This document shows positions 15,908 to 23,253 of a stretch of DNA of 64,000 bases, one piece after another. Positions within the stretch are counted from its first letter, which is position 1. Each line of letters starts with the position of its first letter. This DNA is from JABHQR01 sp043812455 (GTDB lineage Archaea; Nanobdellota; Nanobdellia; Woesearchaeales; GW2011-AR9), in the NCBI GenBank assembly GCA_043812455.1, contig JBDRMB010000029.1, positions 1-64,000 of the forward strand, read 5' to 3'. The position numbers and the translations under genes are program-made. The notes beneath the pieces were generated by a model. It ran no database searches. It saw nothing but the letters and a program-made list of their open reading frames with translations, and was not told the origin of the DNA.

Positions 15908-16831
15908 ATGACCAAAATATCGCTGATTGGTGCTGGTAACCTGGGAGCATCAATTGCATACGAAATTGCTACTAGAAACCTCGCAGATGAACTTGTTCTT
16001 GTAGATATTGCTAAAGAATTGTGTTGCGGTCAAGCAATGGACATTCAACAAGCCCTGCCGTTTAAGAACAAGACCAAAGTTTATGATGGAGATTATCCAA
16101 ACATAGCAAATTCTGACATTATTGTAATTACTGCCGGCAAACCAAGAACACCAGACATGACAGACAGACTACAATTAGCTAAAATTAACATCAAAATCAT
16201 GAATAGTGTGTTAGAACAAATCAAACACCACTCCCCTAACTCAATTATTATTACAATTAGTAACCCATTAGATATTATCAATCATCACATTCACAAGTTT
16301 GGATTTGACCGGCACAAAGTTATTGGTTCTAGTTCACAATTAGATTCTGCGCGGTTCAGAACTGTACTGGGCCATCCTGACAAAAAAGTTGAAGCTTATG
16401 TTATTGGCGAACATGGTAATGATCAAGTTCCAGTATTCAGTAAAGTTAAGATTAACGGAGAACTAAAACAATTTACAGATGAAGAAAAACAATCTCTCAA
16501 AGAACAATTAAAATATTCTTCTCTTTGTGTGATTGAAAAGAAAGGTTGTACAGTTTTTGCTCCTACTTCAAACACAGTAGATTTAGTGGAAGCTATTGTT
16601 AAAGATCAAAACAAACTGGTAGTATGCTCAACAAACTTAGAAAATGATTACTATTGCAGTGACGTTTCTTTAGGAGTTCCAGTTATCTTAAACAAAAATG
16701 GAATAAAAGAAGTTGTGGAATGGGACCTAAGCGCAGAAGAATTAGAACAGTTCAGGGCAGCCGCCAAAAAACTACAAGATTTCTATCAAGAACTTACAGA
16801 ATCAGTAGAAGTAGCACCAATACACGAGTGA
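15908..16831 (+). CDS. mdh: Malate dehydrogenase (LDH/MDH family)
   Basis: A 307-aa NAD(P)-dependent 2-hydroxyacid dehydrogenase. The Rossmann motif GAGNLGASIA is at residues 8-17. The active-site loop reads AGKPRTPDMTDR. The substrate-deciding position is Arg (Gln in lactate dehydrogenases), which favours malate/oxaloacetate. The catalytic pair is present as DSARFR (Asp/Arg) and GEHGND (His). The loop has one extra residue relative to lactate dehydrogenases. VLVDIA ends with Asp at the cofactor position, pointing to NAD. A leaderless start is likely, with a TATA-like box about 30 nt upstream. It is followed by structured element B and GAPDH. Confidence 0.88.
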   Translation: MTKISLIGAGNLGASIAYEIATRNLADELVLVDIAKELCCGQAMDIQQALPFKNKTKVYDGDYPNIANSDIIVITAGKPRTPDMTDRLQLAKINIKIMNSVLEQIKHHSPNSIIITISNPLDIINHHIHKFGFDRHKVIGSSSQLDSARFRTVLGHPDKKVEAYVIGEHGNDQVPVFSKVKINGELKQFTDEEKQSLKEQLKYSSLCVIEKKGCTVFAPTSNTVDLVEAIVKDQNKLVVCSTNLENDYYCSDVSLGVPVILNKNGIKEVVEWDLSAEELEQFRAAAKKLQDFYQELTESVEVAPIHE

Positions 16832-16849
16832 TATATAGATTAACATATT

Positions 16850-16932
16850 GGTTGCGGGAGGTGTTGCTCCTTACGGGAGGGCACCGCACTCGATTAACAC
16901 TTAGAAAAAGCGAGTCCGCGCTACTCTCTAAG
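16850..16932 (+). ncRNA. Structured intergenic element B (divergent copy)
   Basis: A GC-rich island in the AT-rich gap between mdh and GAPDH. GTTGCGGGAGGTGTTG leads into a hairpin of GGTG and CTCC pairing with GGAG and CACC around a TTACG loop (about 16858-16884), then GCAC. This echoes the core of elements A, C and D (GTCGC, G-run, TTACGG, GCA), but the outer stems and the GGTCAAAA loop are missing. A second hairpin pairs ACTCG (16888-16892) with CGAGT (16911-16915). A TATA-like GATATATAG (about 16830) lies 25-30 nt upstream, suitable for starting a transcript at the core. Confidence 0.45.
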
Positions 16933-17001
16933 CAAATCATAACCAAAGATATTTAAACATCTAATTCTTCTCAAATATATTACACTTAAGAGGTGATTCC
17001 T

Positions 17002-17997
17002 ATGATAAATGTTGCAATTAATGGCTTTGGAAGAATCGGCCGGAACATTTTCCGAGCTGCATATAAAGATAAAAAAATCAATTTTGTGGCAGTAAACGAC
17101 CTTACTGATCCAAGCTGCTTAGCATACTTACTAAAATACGATTCTGCCCATGGCAGATTTCCAGAAAAAGTTACCAGCACTCAAAGTTCTCTTAAAATAG
17201 GTAACAAAACTTTGAAAGTCTTTGCACAAAAAGATCCTGAACAATTACCTTGGAAAGAATTAAAGATTGATGTTGTAATTGAAAGTACTGGATTTTTCTT
17301 GACAAAAGAACTAGCAAGCAAACATCTTAAAGCCGGAGCAAAAAAAGTCTTATTATCAGCACCTGCAAAAGATGATGCCATCAAAACTTTTGTGTATGGA
17401 GTTAATCACAAAAAATATAACAAAAAAACTGACCATATTGTAAGTAACGCTTCCTGTACAACTAACTGCTTAGCACCAGTAGCAATGGTCCTTGACAAAA
17501 AGTTTGGTATCACATCCGGACTCCTAACGACAACTCACGCTTATACCTCAACACAACGGATAGTTGACGGTCCAGCAAAGAAATTTAGAAGAGGACGAGC
17601 GGCTGGAGTAAATATGGTACCTACCACAACCGGAGCAGCAATTGCAACTACCAAAGTTTTGCCAAACTTAATCGGAAAAATTGATGGCCGAGCAATCAGA
17701 GTACCAATAGTTGACGGTTCGATTTCAGACTTTACTTGCCAATTGAAAAAATCTGTAACTACAGAACAAGTTAATCAGGCATTCAAAGATGCTGCGATGA
17801 AAGAACTGAAAGGTGTACTTGAATATACTGAAGAGGAACTAGTTTCAAGCGACATTCTCAGCAACCCTTATTCCGCAATCCTAGACAGCAAATTGACCAA
17901 AGTAATTAACAAGAACATGGTAAAAGTTTTTGCTTGGTATGATAATGAATGGGGTTATAGTAATAGAATGATTGACATGGTTAAGTGGATTGCTTGA
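17002..17997 (+). CDS. gap: Glyceraldehyde-3-phosphate dehydrogenase, bacterial class I type
   Basis: A 331-aa phosphorylating GAPDH. It has the N-terminal INGFGRIGRN, the catalytic SNASCTTNCLAP with Cys152, and a WYDNEWGYSNRM C-terminus. It is the bacterial/eukaryotic class I form and not the archaeal class II enzyme, which lacks this layout. Asp33 after the second strand favours NAD. The ATG at 17002 is preferred over GTG at 16993 because GAGGTGATTCCT is a textbook ribosome-binding site directly before it. Its stop touches the stop of the convergent rel gene with no base between. In archaea this form implies gene transfer from bacteria, common in DPANN lineages. The enzyme works in lower glycolysis with the enolase at 25 kb. 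Confidence 0.95.
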   Translation: MINVAINGFGRIGRNIFRAAYKDKKINFVAVNDLTDPSCLAYLLKYDSAHGRFPEKVTSTQSSLKIGNKTLKVFAQKDPEQLPWKELKIDVVIESTGFFLTKELASKHLKAGAKKVLLSAPAKDDAIKTFVYGVNHKKYNKKTDHIVSNASCTTNCLAPVAMVLDKKFGITSGLLTTTHAYTSTQRIVDGPAKKFRRGRAAGVNMVPTTTGAAIATTKVLPNLIGKIDGRAIRVPIVDGSISDFTCQLKKSVTTEQVNQAFKDAAMKELKGVLEYTEEELVSSDILSNPYSAILDSKLTKVINKNMVKVFAWYDNEWGYSNRMIDMVKWIA

Positions 17998-19884
17998 TCA
18001 TTCAAAAAATATTCTTTTTATTCCTTTTAATTTTAATAACCTATTAACAAGAACTTCAATAAGTTCCATTTCTTTAGGTACAATTACAAAAGAACATTCA
18101 GAATCTTGACCAAGAAGTTTAGCTTTCGCTTCCCGGACTTCAAACTTAGCATTGACAATGGTATGCAACAAGTCTGCTAATAATCCTGACCGGTTTCCTG
18201 CAACTACATAAAATTTGAAATTTTTGCTAAGAGTATCTTTCCAACTTACTTTGACCCATCGTTCTTCCTCTTTTTCAATTTGCTCACACTCTTTTTTATG
18301 TACAGAAATCAATCTTCTTTTAGTAACCAAACCTACAATTTCATCACAAGGAACAGGATAACAACATCTCGCTAGAACACAAGAGGCCTGCTTAAATTCG
18401 GGGGAATATACCAAAGTTTCGTACTCTTCCATAACTTGTGGTTTTAAGATCCGATAATGTAATGCTGGTAATTTTTGATATTTCTTCACACCTTTCCTGA
18501 TTTTTTGTTTAGCTCTAGATGAGATCACAAATTTAAGCCAGTTACGTCTTGGCAACTGTTTCTTAGAAGTTAAGACTTCAATAACATCCCCTTTTTTTAA
18601 TTGAGTACGTAACGGAACAAACTTACCATTTACATTAGCTCCGACAGTACGATTACCTACTTCTTCATGTACAATGTACGCAAAATCTAATACCGTTGCT
18701 CCCAACGGCAAGTATTTAACGTCACCTTTAGGGGTATAACAATAAATCTGATCATTGAAAACGTCAATCTTAACATTTTCCAGAAATTCCCTTGCACTGG
18801 CATCTTTTTGAAGGCTGAGGATATCCTTCATCCACTCCATTCGTTTCTCAAAATCAAAATCAGATTTCAGACCTTTATATCTCCAGTGTGCAGCCAAACC
18901 TTCTTCTGCAATATCATCCATTTCTTTAGTTCTGATCTGTACTTCTAAGAACTTGTTACCTTTCCATTTCAGTGCAGTATGGATTGACTGATAACCGTTA
19001 GGTTTTGGATGAGAGATGTAATCTTTTAATCTTCCTTCAATCGGTTCAAAATTTTCGTGCAGAAAACCAAGTACTGCATAACAATCATTTATTGTTTTTA
19101 CAACTACTCTTATCCCTAAAAAATCATAAATGTCCTGTAACCGTTTTCCTTTCTTGACAACTTTTTTGTAAATACTGTAAATATGTTTAGACCTTCCTTT
19201 GACGTCAATAAATTCAACATTTTTCAAGGATTTAATCTTATCAATAGCTTCATTAACATCATCATCTCGTTCTTCTCGTGAAGTTTCTAAAAAATCAGCA
19301 ATCTCTTGAAATTTTTTTCGATTGATTGCTTTGAAAGCCAGATCTTCCAGCTCAGTCCTGATTCTTTCCATCCCTAGACGATAAGCTAACGGAGCATAAA
19401 TGTCAAGAACTTCTTGAGAAATTCTGATTTGTTCATCTTTAGGTAAGGCATCAATATCTCTTTGATTATCTAACTTATCAGCAAGTTTAATGAAAATAAC
19501 TCGGACATCGTTCACTGTTGCCAAAAGCACTTTTCTAATCGTTTCTGCAGTAAGTTTAATGTTTCTTTTCCTGATGGTAGTTATTTCATCCACACCTTTA
19601 ACTAAAGAAAGAACATCCTGACCAAACTTTTCTTTAATTTCCTGATCGGTTTTATACTTACTTGTCCCATGTATGATTGCTGCCAAGATAAGTTCAGGAG
19701 CAGCACCATTTTCTGCTAATATTTTCGCTACGCGCAAACTATGATCAAAATAATCATCTCCAGCCAATCTTTTTTTATCGCTTAAGATTTCTCTAGCAAA
19801 AATAATTCCTTCTTCAAACTTAGTGATATCTTTATCGGAATAATCTTTTGTGTCCAGAAATCGAAAGAATGATTGAATATCCAT
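17998..19884 (-). CDS. rel: Long RelA/SpoT homologue: intact ppGpp synthetase, degenerate hydrolase
   Basis: A 628-aa multidomain protein with the order HD, synthetase, TGS (about 373-437), Cys/His-containing region (CCYPVPCDE around 510-520) and ACT (about 570-628). The synthetase keeps its key motifs: GRSKHIYSIYKK (230-241), GRLKDYI (284-290, the RxKD form of SpoT/Rel proteins), PKPNGYQSIHT (293-303) and EVQIRT (314-319). In the HD domain His48 is present, but the HD pair reads His72-Gly73 and the following ED is replaced by SK, so the hydrolase should be dead or weak. A (p)ppGpp synthetase is rare in archaea and implies transfer from bacteria. Its substrates would be ATP and GDP/GTP. Confidence 0.9.
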   Translation of the reverse strand: MDIQSFFRFLDTKDYSDKDITKFEEGIIFAREILSDKKRLAGDDYFDHSLRVAKILAENGAAPELILAAIIHGTSKYKTDQEIKEKFGQDVLSLVKGVDEITTIRKRNIKLTAETIRKVLLATVNDVRVIFIKLADKLDNQRDIDALPKDEQIRISQEVLDIYAPLAYRLGMERIRTELEDLAFKAINRKKFQEIADFLETSREERDDDVNEAIDKIKSLKNVEFIDVKGRSKHIYSIYKKVVKKGKRLQDIYDFLGIRVVVKTINDCYAVLGFLHENFEPIEGRLKDYISHPKPNGYQSIHTALKWKGNKFLEVQIRTKEMDDIAEEGLAAHWRYKGLKSDFDFEKRMEWMKDILSLQKDASAREFLENVKIDVFNDQIYCYTPKGDVKYLPLGATVLDFAYIVHEEVGNRTVGANVNGKFVPLRTQLKKGDVIEVLTSKKQLPRRNWLKFVISSRAKQKIRKGVKKYQKLPALHYRILKPQVMEEYETLVYSPEFKQASCVLARCCYPVPCDEIVGLVTKRRLISVHKKECEQIEKEEERWVKVSWKDTLSKNFKFYVVAGNRSGLLADLLHTIVNAKFEVREAKAKLLGQDSECSFVIVPKEMELIEVLVNRLLKLKGIKRIFFE

Positions 19885-19932
19885 AACAAGAGTTATTGGC
19901 TTAGATAATAAAAAACTTTCTCAAAGTGTGGG

Positions 19933-20088
19933 TGTGTTCCAAGAGTCCACCAGCATCAGTCAAAATGCCTTCCAATTAAACATTAAGTGCGTCGCGAGGG
20001 GATGCTCCCTACGGGAACGCAGCACAAACAACTTAAGAAGTAAGCATTTTGAAGCTGGTGGTCGAGCGCCAGCGAGATTTGGAACACA
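19933..20088 (+). ncRNA. Structured intergenic element C
   Basis: A three-tier stem. TGTGTTCCAA (19933-19942) pairs with 20079-20088. CCACCAGC (19947-19954) pairs with 20054-20061. An internal loop, ATCAGT opposite AA, follows, then CAAAATGC (19961-19968) pairs with 20044-20051. Inside, GTGC/GCAC (19987-19990/20022-20025) encloses the core GTCGCGAGGGGATG and a TCCC-TAC-GGGA hairpin followed by ACGCA. The loop position and the AA opposite it match elements A and D, while the stem sequences differ, which argues for conserved structure. A TATA-like AGATAATAAAAAAC (about 19900) lies upstream. It sits between rel (leftward) and an unknown gene (rightward). Confidence 0.6.
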
Positions 20089-20182
20089 TCCGTTAAGTGC
20101 GAAAGTTTTAAATACAATTTACCTAAAGAACTACTTCAAAGTGGGAACTTATAAGTTAAAATTAAGAAATCAGCAAGAAGGT

Positions 20183-20824
20183 ATGTTCAAAGCAGTAATT
20201 AAATCTATTATTGATGATGTCACTCACAATTATGTTAGAGGAATGCCTTTAGAGTTACTTCCAGAAGGAAGGCTAACTTACGTACCCCAATCTCCAGCGA
20301 TGATAGAAATTACCGGTGCTGAAAGTTCAGGAACATTATCTTTAAACGTAACTCATCGGAATTATCATAATGCCTATGAAGAATTAAGATGGGTAAAAGA
20401 TCTTGTCATTGATGACATTGTAACTTTGTTTGAAAAGATAGAAGAGTTTGATGGTGCTTTAGATTACTTAAATCGTAAACCAGATAATTCAAAAACTTTT
20501 GGTTATGAATTTGATCTTAATAGTTGTCAACTAAGAAGTGCAGCAGAATATTTTGGCGAATTTGACCAACCAGGTTGGCGATGGTCAGAAAATAGAAGAT
20601 ATCTCATTGAAGGTGAAAAGTTAGCTGGTCAAATGTCTTTGATCAGACCAGCTTACAAATATTTAGCTATAGTTTTAAGTGAATTAGAATCCCAATTTCG
20701 TCATCACCAAACAACTACCAGTGATCAAAGAAAAATTGAACCATTCCTAAAGGTTTTACAAAGAATAAAAGATCCAAGAAACAAAGCTAAAACAATCAAA
20801 AACCTTAGCAGAAGATTAAGTTAA
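20183..20824 (+). CDS. Hypothetical protein, 213 aa
   Basis: A soluble-looking protein starting MFKAVIKSIIDDVTHNYVRG. The frame is open upstream to 19928, but that part is structured element C, and a TATA-like CTTATAAGT (about 20147-20155) lies ~30 nt before the ATG at 20183, so this start is preferred. The protein is mostly mixed alpha/beta with a helical, basic C-terminus (DPRNKAKTIKNLSRRLS). It has no signal peptide. The lipoprotein gene follows after 2 nt, so they are likely cotranscribed. No family was recognised. Confidence 0.6.
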   Translation: MFKAVIKSIIDDVTHNYVRGMPLELLPEGRLTYVPQSPAMIEITGAESSGTLSLNVTHRNYHNAYEELRWVKDLVIDDIVTLFEKIEEFDGALDYLNRKPDNSKTFGYEFDLNSCQLRSAAEYFGEFDQPGWRWSENRRYLIEGEKLAGQMSLIRPAYKYLAIVLSELESQFRHHQTTTSDQRKIEPFLKVLQRIKDPRNKAKTIKNLSRRLS

Positions 20825-20826
20825 AA

Positions 20827-21858
20827 ATGAGACCAATAATTTCCAGATATCTTTCAAGTATTGCATTTATGGCTGCTTTAGCTCTAAGTCCAGGTTGTAA
20901 TAAAGGTCCAGACTTTGAAACCAAACCAATAGAAATTATTGCAGATGCTGAAGAACAATTAGAAGATCTTTTACCAACAGAATGCCAAGGACGAACAACT
21001 GAATACTTGCTTACTGAACAGGTTCTTCTTACTTTAAGAAAAAGTCCAAGAATAAGTGCAACCAAAGTTGGAGATGTTGAAAGATTTGATACATTAGAAT
21101 TATGTTCCAATGAGGAAAAGGAAGGTTGGCACGTCATCAGGAAAAATGGTACTGAAGGTTGGGCAGAGTTTGCTTTAGATGATATAGTCTTAAGTGAATG
21201 TCAAGGCCAAGATATATACATTGTTTCAAACAGTGCAAGAAATGGAATCACAATTTACGATAAAGCATATGGTAGTAAAGTATTAACCTATTTTAATCCT
21301 AGAGAAGTTTTCACTGCATGTGATAATATCACAGGTGGCGGAAGAAGAATGATAAAATTAAAAAGTGGGTCTATAGCATGGGCAAATATTGAACCAGGTT
21401 CAATAATTGAGAAAGGTAAATTTGATAGAAGAATAGCTAATAACGTACTGATACCAAATCATGTTCGATTATATGAAAATAGTGAATCAAAAATCAGAAC
21501 ATTCAAATTCTGCCAAACGAACAATATTGAGTGTGGTTATGATGACGGGTTTAATGTTGGAGATACTGTTTATTTTCAATTTAATTTTTTAGCTGATACT
21601 CCAGGAAGAAGAGTAGACTTAACTAAAAATTATAGAGTAATTAATCCTGAAGGAGAAATTATACGCGATTTTTCATCACAAGGTAAAATATATCAATTTC
21701 TTAGCCAGGATGATAATCATGGTTTTTCTAATATTCTAGTTGGTGGTAATAATTTTACATTAAGTTCTGACAGTATCCCGGGAACATATTTTTTAGTGGT
21801 TACAATTAAAGATCACAATAATAAATATTATTTTCAAGAAGCTTTTGTTGTAAAATAA
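20827..21858 (+). CDS. Lipoprotein with SH3-like and beta-sandwich modules
   Basis: A 343-aa exported protein. The N-terminus (SSIAFMAALALSPGCNKG) is a signal peptide with a lipobox-like Cys at about residue 24. A short helix, IEIIADAEEQLEDLLPTECQ, follows and is nearly the same as one in the lipoprotein at 59.2 kb (IEIIEDAEKQLEEVRPLDC). Two SH3-like segments come next (GWHVIRKNGTEGWAEF is one). The C-terminal ~125 residues form a beta module with IRTFKFC near its start and SIPGTYFLVVTIKD near its end, shared with other surface proteins in this window. The stop is 1 nt from that of the convergent transglycosylase-like gene. Function unknown; probably cell-surface. Confidence 0.7.
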   Translation: MRPIISRYLSSIAFMAALALSPGCNKGPDFETKPIEIIADAEEQLEDLLPTECQGRTTEYLLTEQVLLTLRKSPRISATKVGDVERFDTLELCSNEEKEGWHVIRKNGTEGWAEFALDDIVLSECQGQDIYIVSNSARNGITIYDKAYGSKVLTYFNPREVFTACDNITGGGRRMIKLKSGSIAWANIEPGSIIEKGKFDRRIANNVLIPNHVRLYENSESKIRTFKFCQTNNIECGYDDGFNVGDTVYFQFNFLADTPGRRVDLTKNYRVINPEGEIIRDFSSQGKIYQFLSQDDNHGFSNILVGGNNFTLSSDSIPGTYFLVVTIKDHNNKYYFQEAFVVK

Positions 21859-21859
21859 T

Positions 21860-23251
21860 CTATTCATAATATTCACTTTTCTTGATTACCCAATTAACAT
21901 ATTCTGCTTTGATAACTTTACCATCATTATTAACATCAAGATCACTATTCTTGCTATAAGCATCAGAACCTCGAGAAAATAAAACATAATCATCATTTTC
22001 TCCAACAGCATTTGGCCAGATTACTGCCATAGCAACATCACCTAAATCCTGCCCATCAAAGTTTGGATGGTGTTCTTTGATATCAACATAATATTTTTTA
22101 ACATATTCTAACTGTTGAATTGCTGTCATACCTGATAAGATGCTAGTCGTTGTATCTAGGCCTTTAGCTGTACTTTCAACAAACTGAATTAAACCAACAG
22201 CACTACTTCCGGGATTTTTTGCTGTCGGACTGAAAGTTCCTCCTGTTTCAAATTTCATTACTGCCAATAAATGTACAGGATTAATGTCAAGCTCTCCACA
22301 GATTTCATTCAATTTGTCAATAAACCCAAGTTGATTATCAGTTAGATTATTCATATCTTCTTCCAATGTTCCGGAGTATACATTAACTTCAGAACTTAAC
22401 ACTACAACATCTTCTGTTTTGCCAGTATAAATATTTTCAAAAGATTTCCAAGTAGATCTTACTGGATCCCAAACGGTATCTTCAGTCCCAATTATATTTG
22501 CTACAGAAAGCCAGACCCTATCAAGTTCTTGACAAGTTTCCTGATTTTTACAATTTTCCTGTCCGGCAGATATTGTTGCACCAGCGATTTTGTTAACATC
22601 CCTATCAGCAGCAGTATTCCCACTTCTCTGCACTGAAGATTCTAACTTATCTCCAGTAGTGGTTTCTGGTGTTTCACTTGAAGTTATTTGTTCAGTTTCA
22701 GTATAACCAAGACAAGGTGTTTCAGTTAAACTAAATGGATGGTACCCTTCTCCAACATAAAACTCATAGTCAGGAACTTCATAAACTGCAAATACCTTAC
22801 TCTTATAGGTATTTTCTGTTTGTGCCGCAGGTTCAGATTCTACAAAACCTTCATTAAGATAAGAAAAATCAGCAATAAAACCGGTATTACCTAATTCTAA
22901 ACATATTTCTGCTAACTGTTCTGTTGAAAATTCAGAATCCATTGGATAAATTATAGTATTATCAAGAAACTCACTACAATCATAATAGTTCCCATAAAGA
23001 TAATATTTGCCTACTTCTTGGCCTGCAACTTCTAAAAGTACATAATTATAATACCAACCAGAGCCATCTTCTTCATTAATTACCATTAAATATTTGCCAT
23101 TTTCTACATGTTTAAAACAACCATTATCAGCCACACCATTCAGATCGTCATCAGTATAAAGAGTATCACTATAACTCAGAACCAGCATCGGAATAACTAG
23201 TAAAGAAAAAAGAACCATGGCCGACTTTCTGTTAATTTTGTTAAATTTCAT
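21860..23251 (-). CDS. Exported lytic transglycosylase / lysozyme-like protein
   Basis: A 463-aa protein with an N-terminal signal segment (AMVLFSLLVIPMLVLSYS). The C-terminal ~160 residues match the SLT/lysozyme-like fold: a helix ending MKFETGGTFSP, with the presumptive catalytic Glu, then AVGLIQFVEST and DVAMAVIWPNAVG. An EF-hand-like DLDVNNDGKVIKAEY lies at the very end. A middle motif, CKNQETCQELDRVW with a following WKSFENIY, is shared with the neighbouring hydrolase/peptidase. Such domains cleave peptidoglycan glycan strands, which archaea do not make, so the target is probably bacterial wall or a different glycan. It is the last gene of the minus-strand surface operon, 2 nt after the previous gene. 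Confidence 0.75.
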   Translation of the reverse strand: MKFNKINRKSAMVLFSLLVIPMLVLSYSDTLYTDDDLNGVADNGCFKHVENGKYLMVINEEDGSGWYYNYVLLEVAGQEVGKYYLYGNYYDCSEFLDNTIIYPMDSEFSTEQLAEICLELGNTGFIADFSYLNEGFVESEPAAQTENTYKSKVFAVYEVPDYEFYVGEGYHPFSLTETPCLGYTETEQITSSETPETTTGDKLESSVQRSGNTAADRDVNKIAGATISAGQENCKNQETCQELDRVWLSVANIIGTEDTVWDPVRSTWKSFENIYTGKTEDVVVLSSEVNVYSGTLEEDMNNLTDNQLGFIDKLNEICGELDINPVHLLAVMKFETGGTFSPTAKNPGSSAVGLIQFVESTAKGLDTTTSILSGMTAIQQLEYVKKYYVDIKEHHPNFDGQDLGDVAMAVIWPNAVGENDDYVLFSRGSDAYSKNSDLDVNNDGKVIKAEYVNWVIKKSEYYE

Positions 23252-23253
23252 TT

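Noticed and set aside
16860..16890. Resemblance of CTCCTTACGGGAGG in element B to the 16S rRNA CCTACGGGAGGCAGCAG region
   Set aside because: The match is only ~14 nt, in a different structural setting, with no other rRNA sequence around it. It is taken as chance or as part of the element's hairpin.
19928..20182. N-terminal extension of the 20.2-kb hypothetical protein
   Set aside because: The frame is open, but it runs through structured element C, and a TATA-like box sits within it just before the ATG at 20183. The extension is unlikely to be translated.
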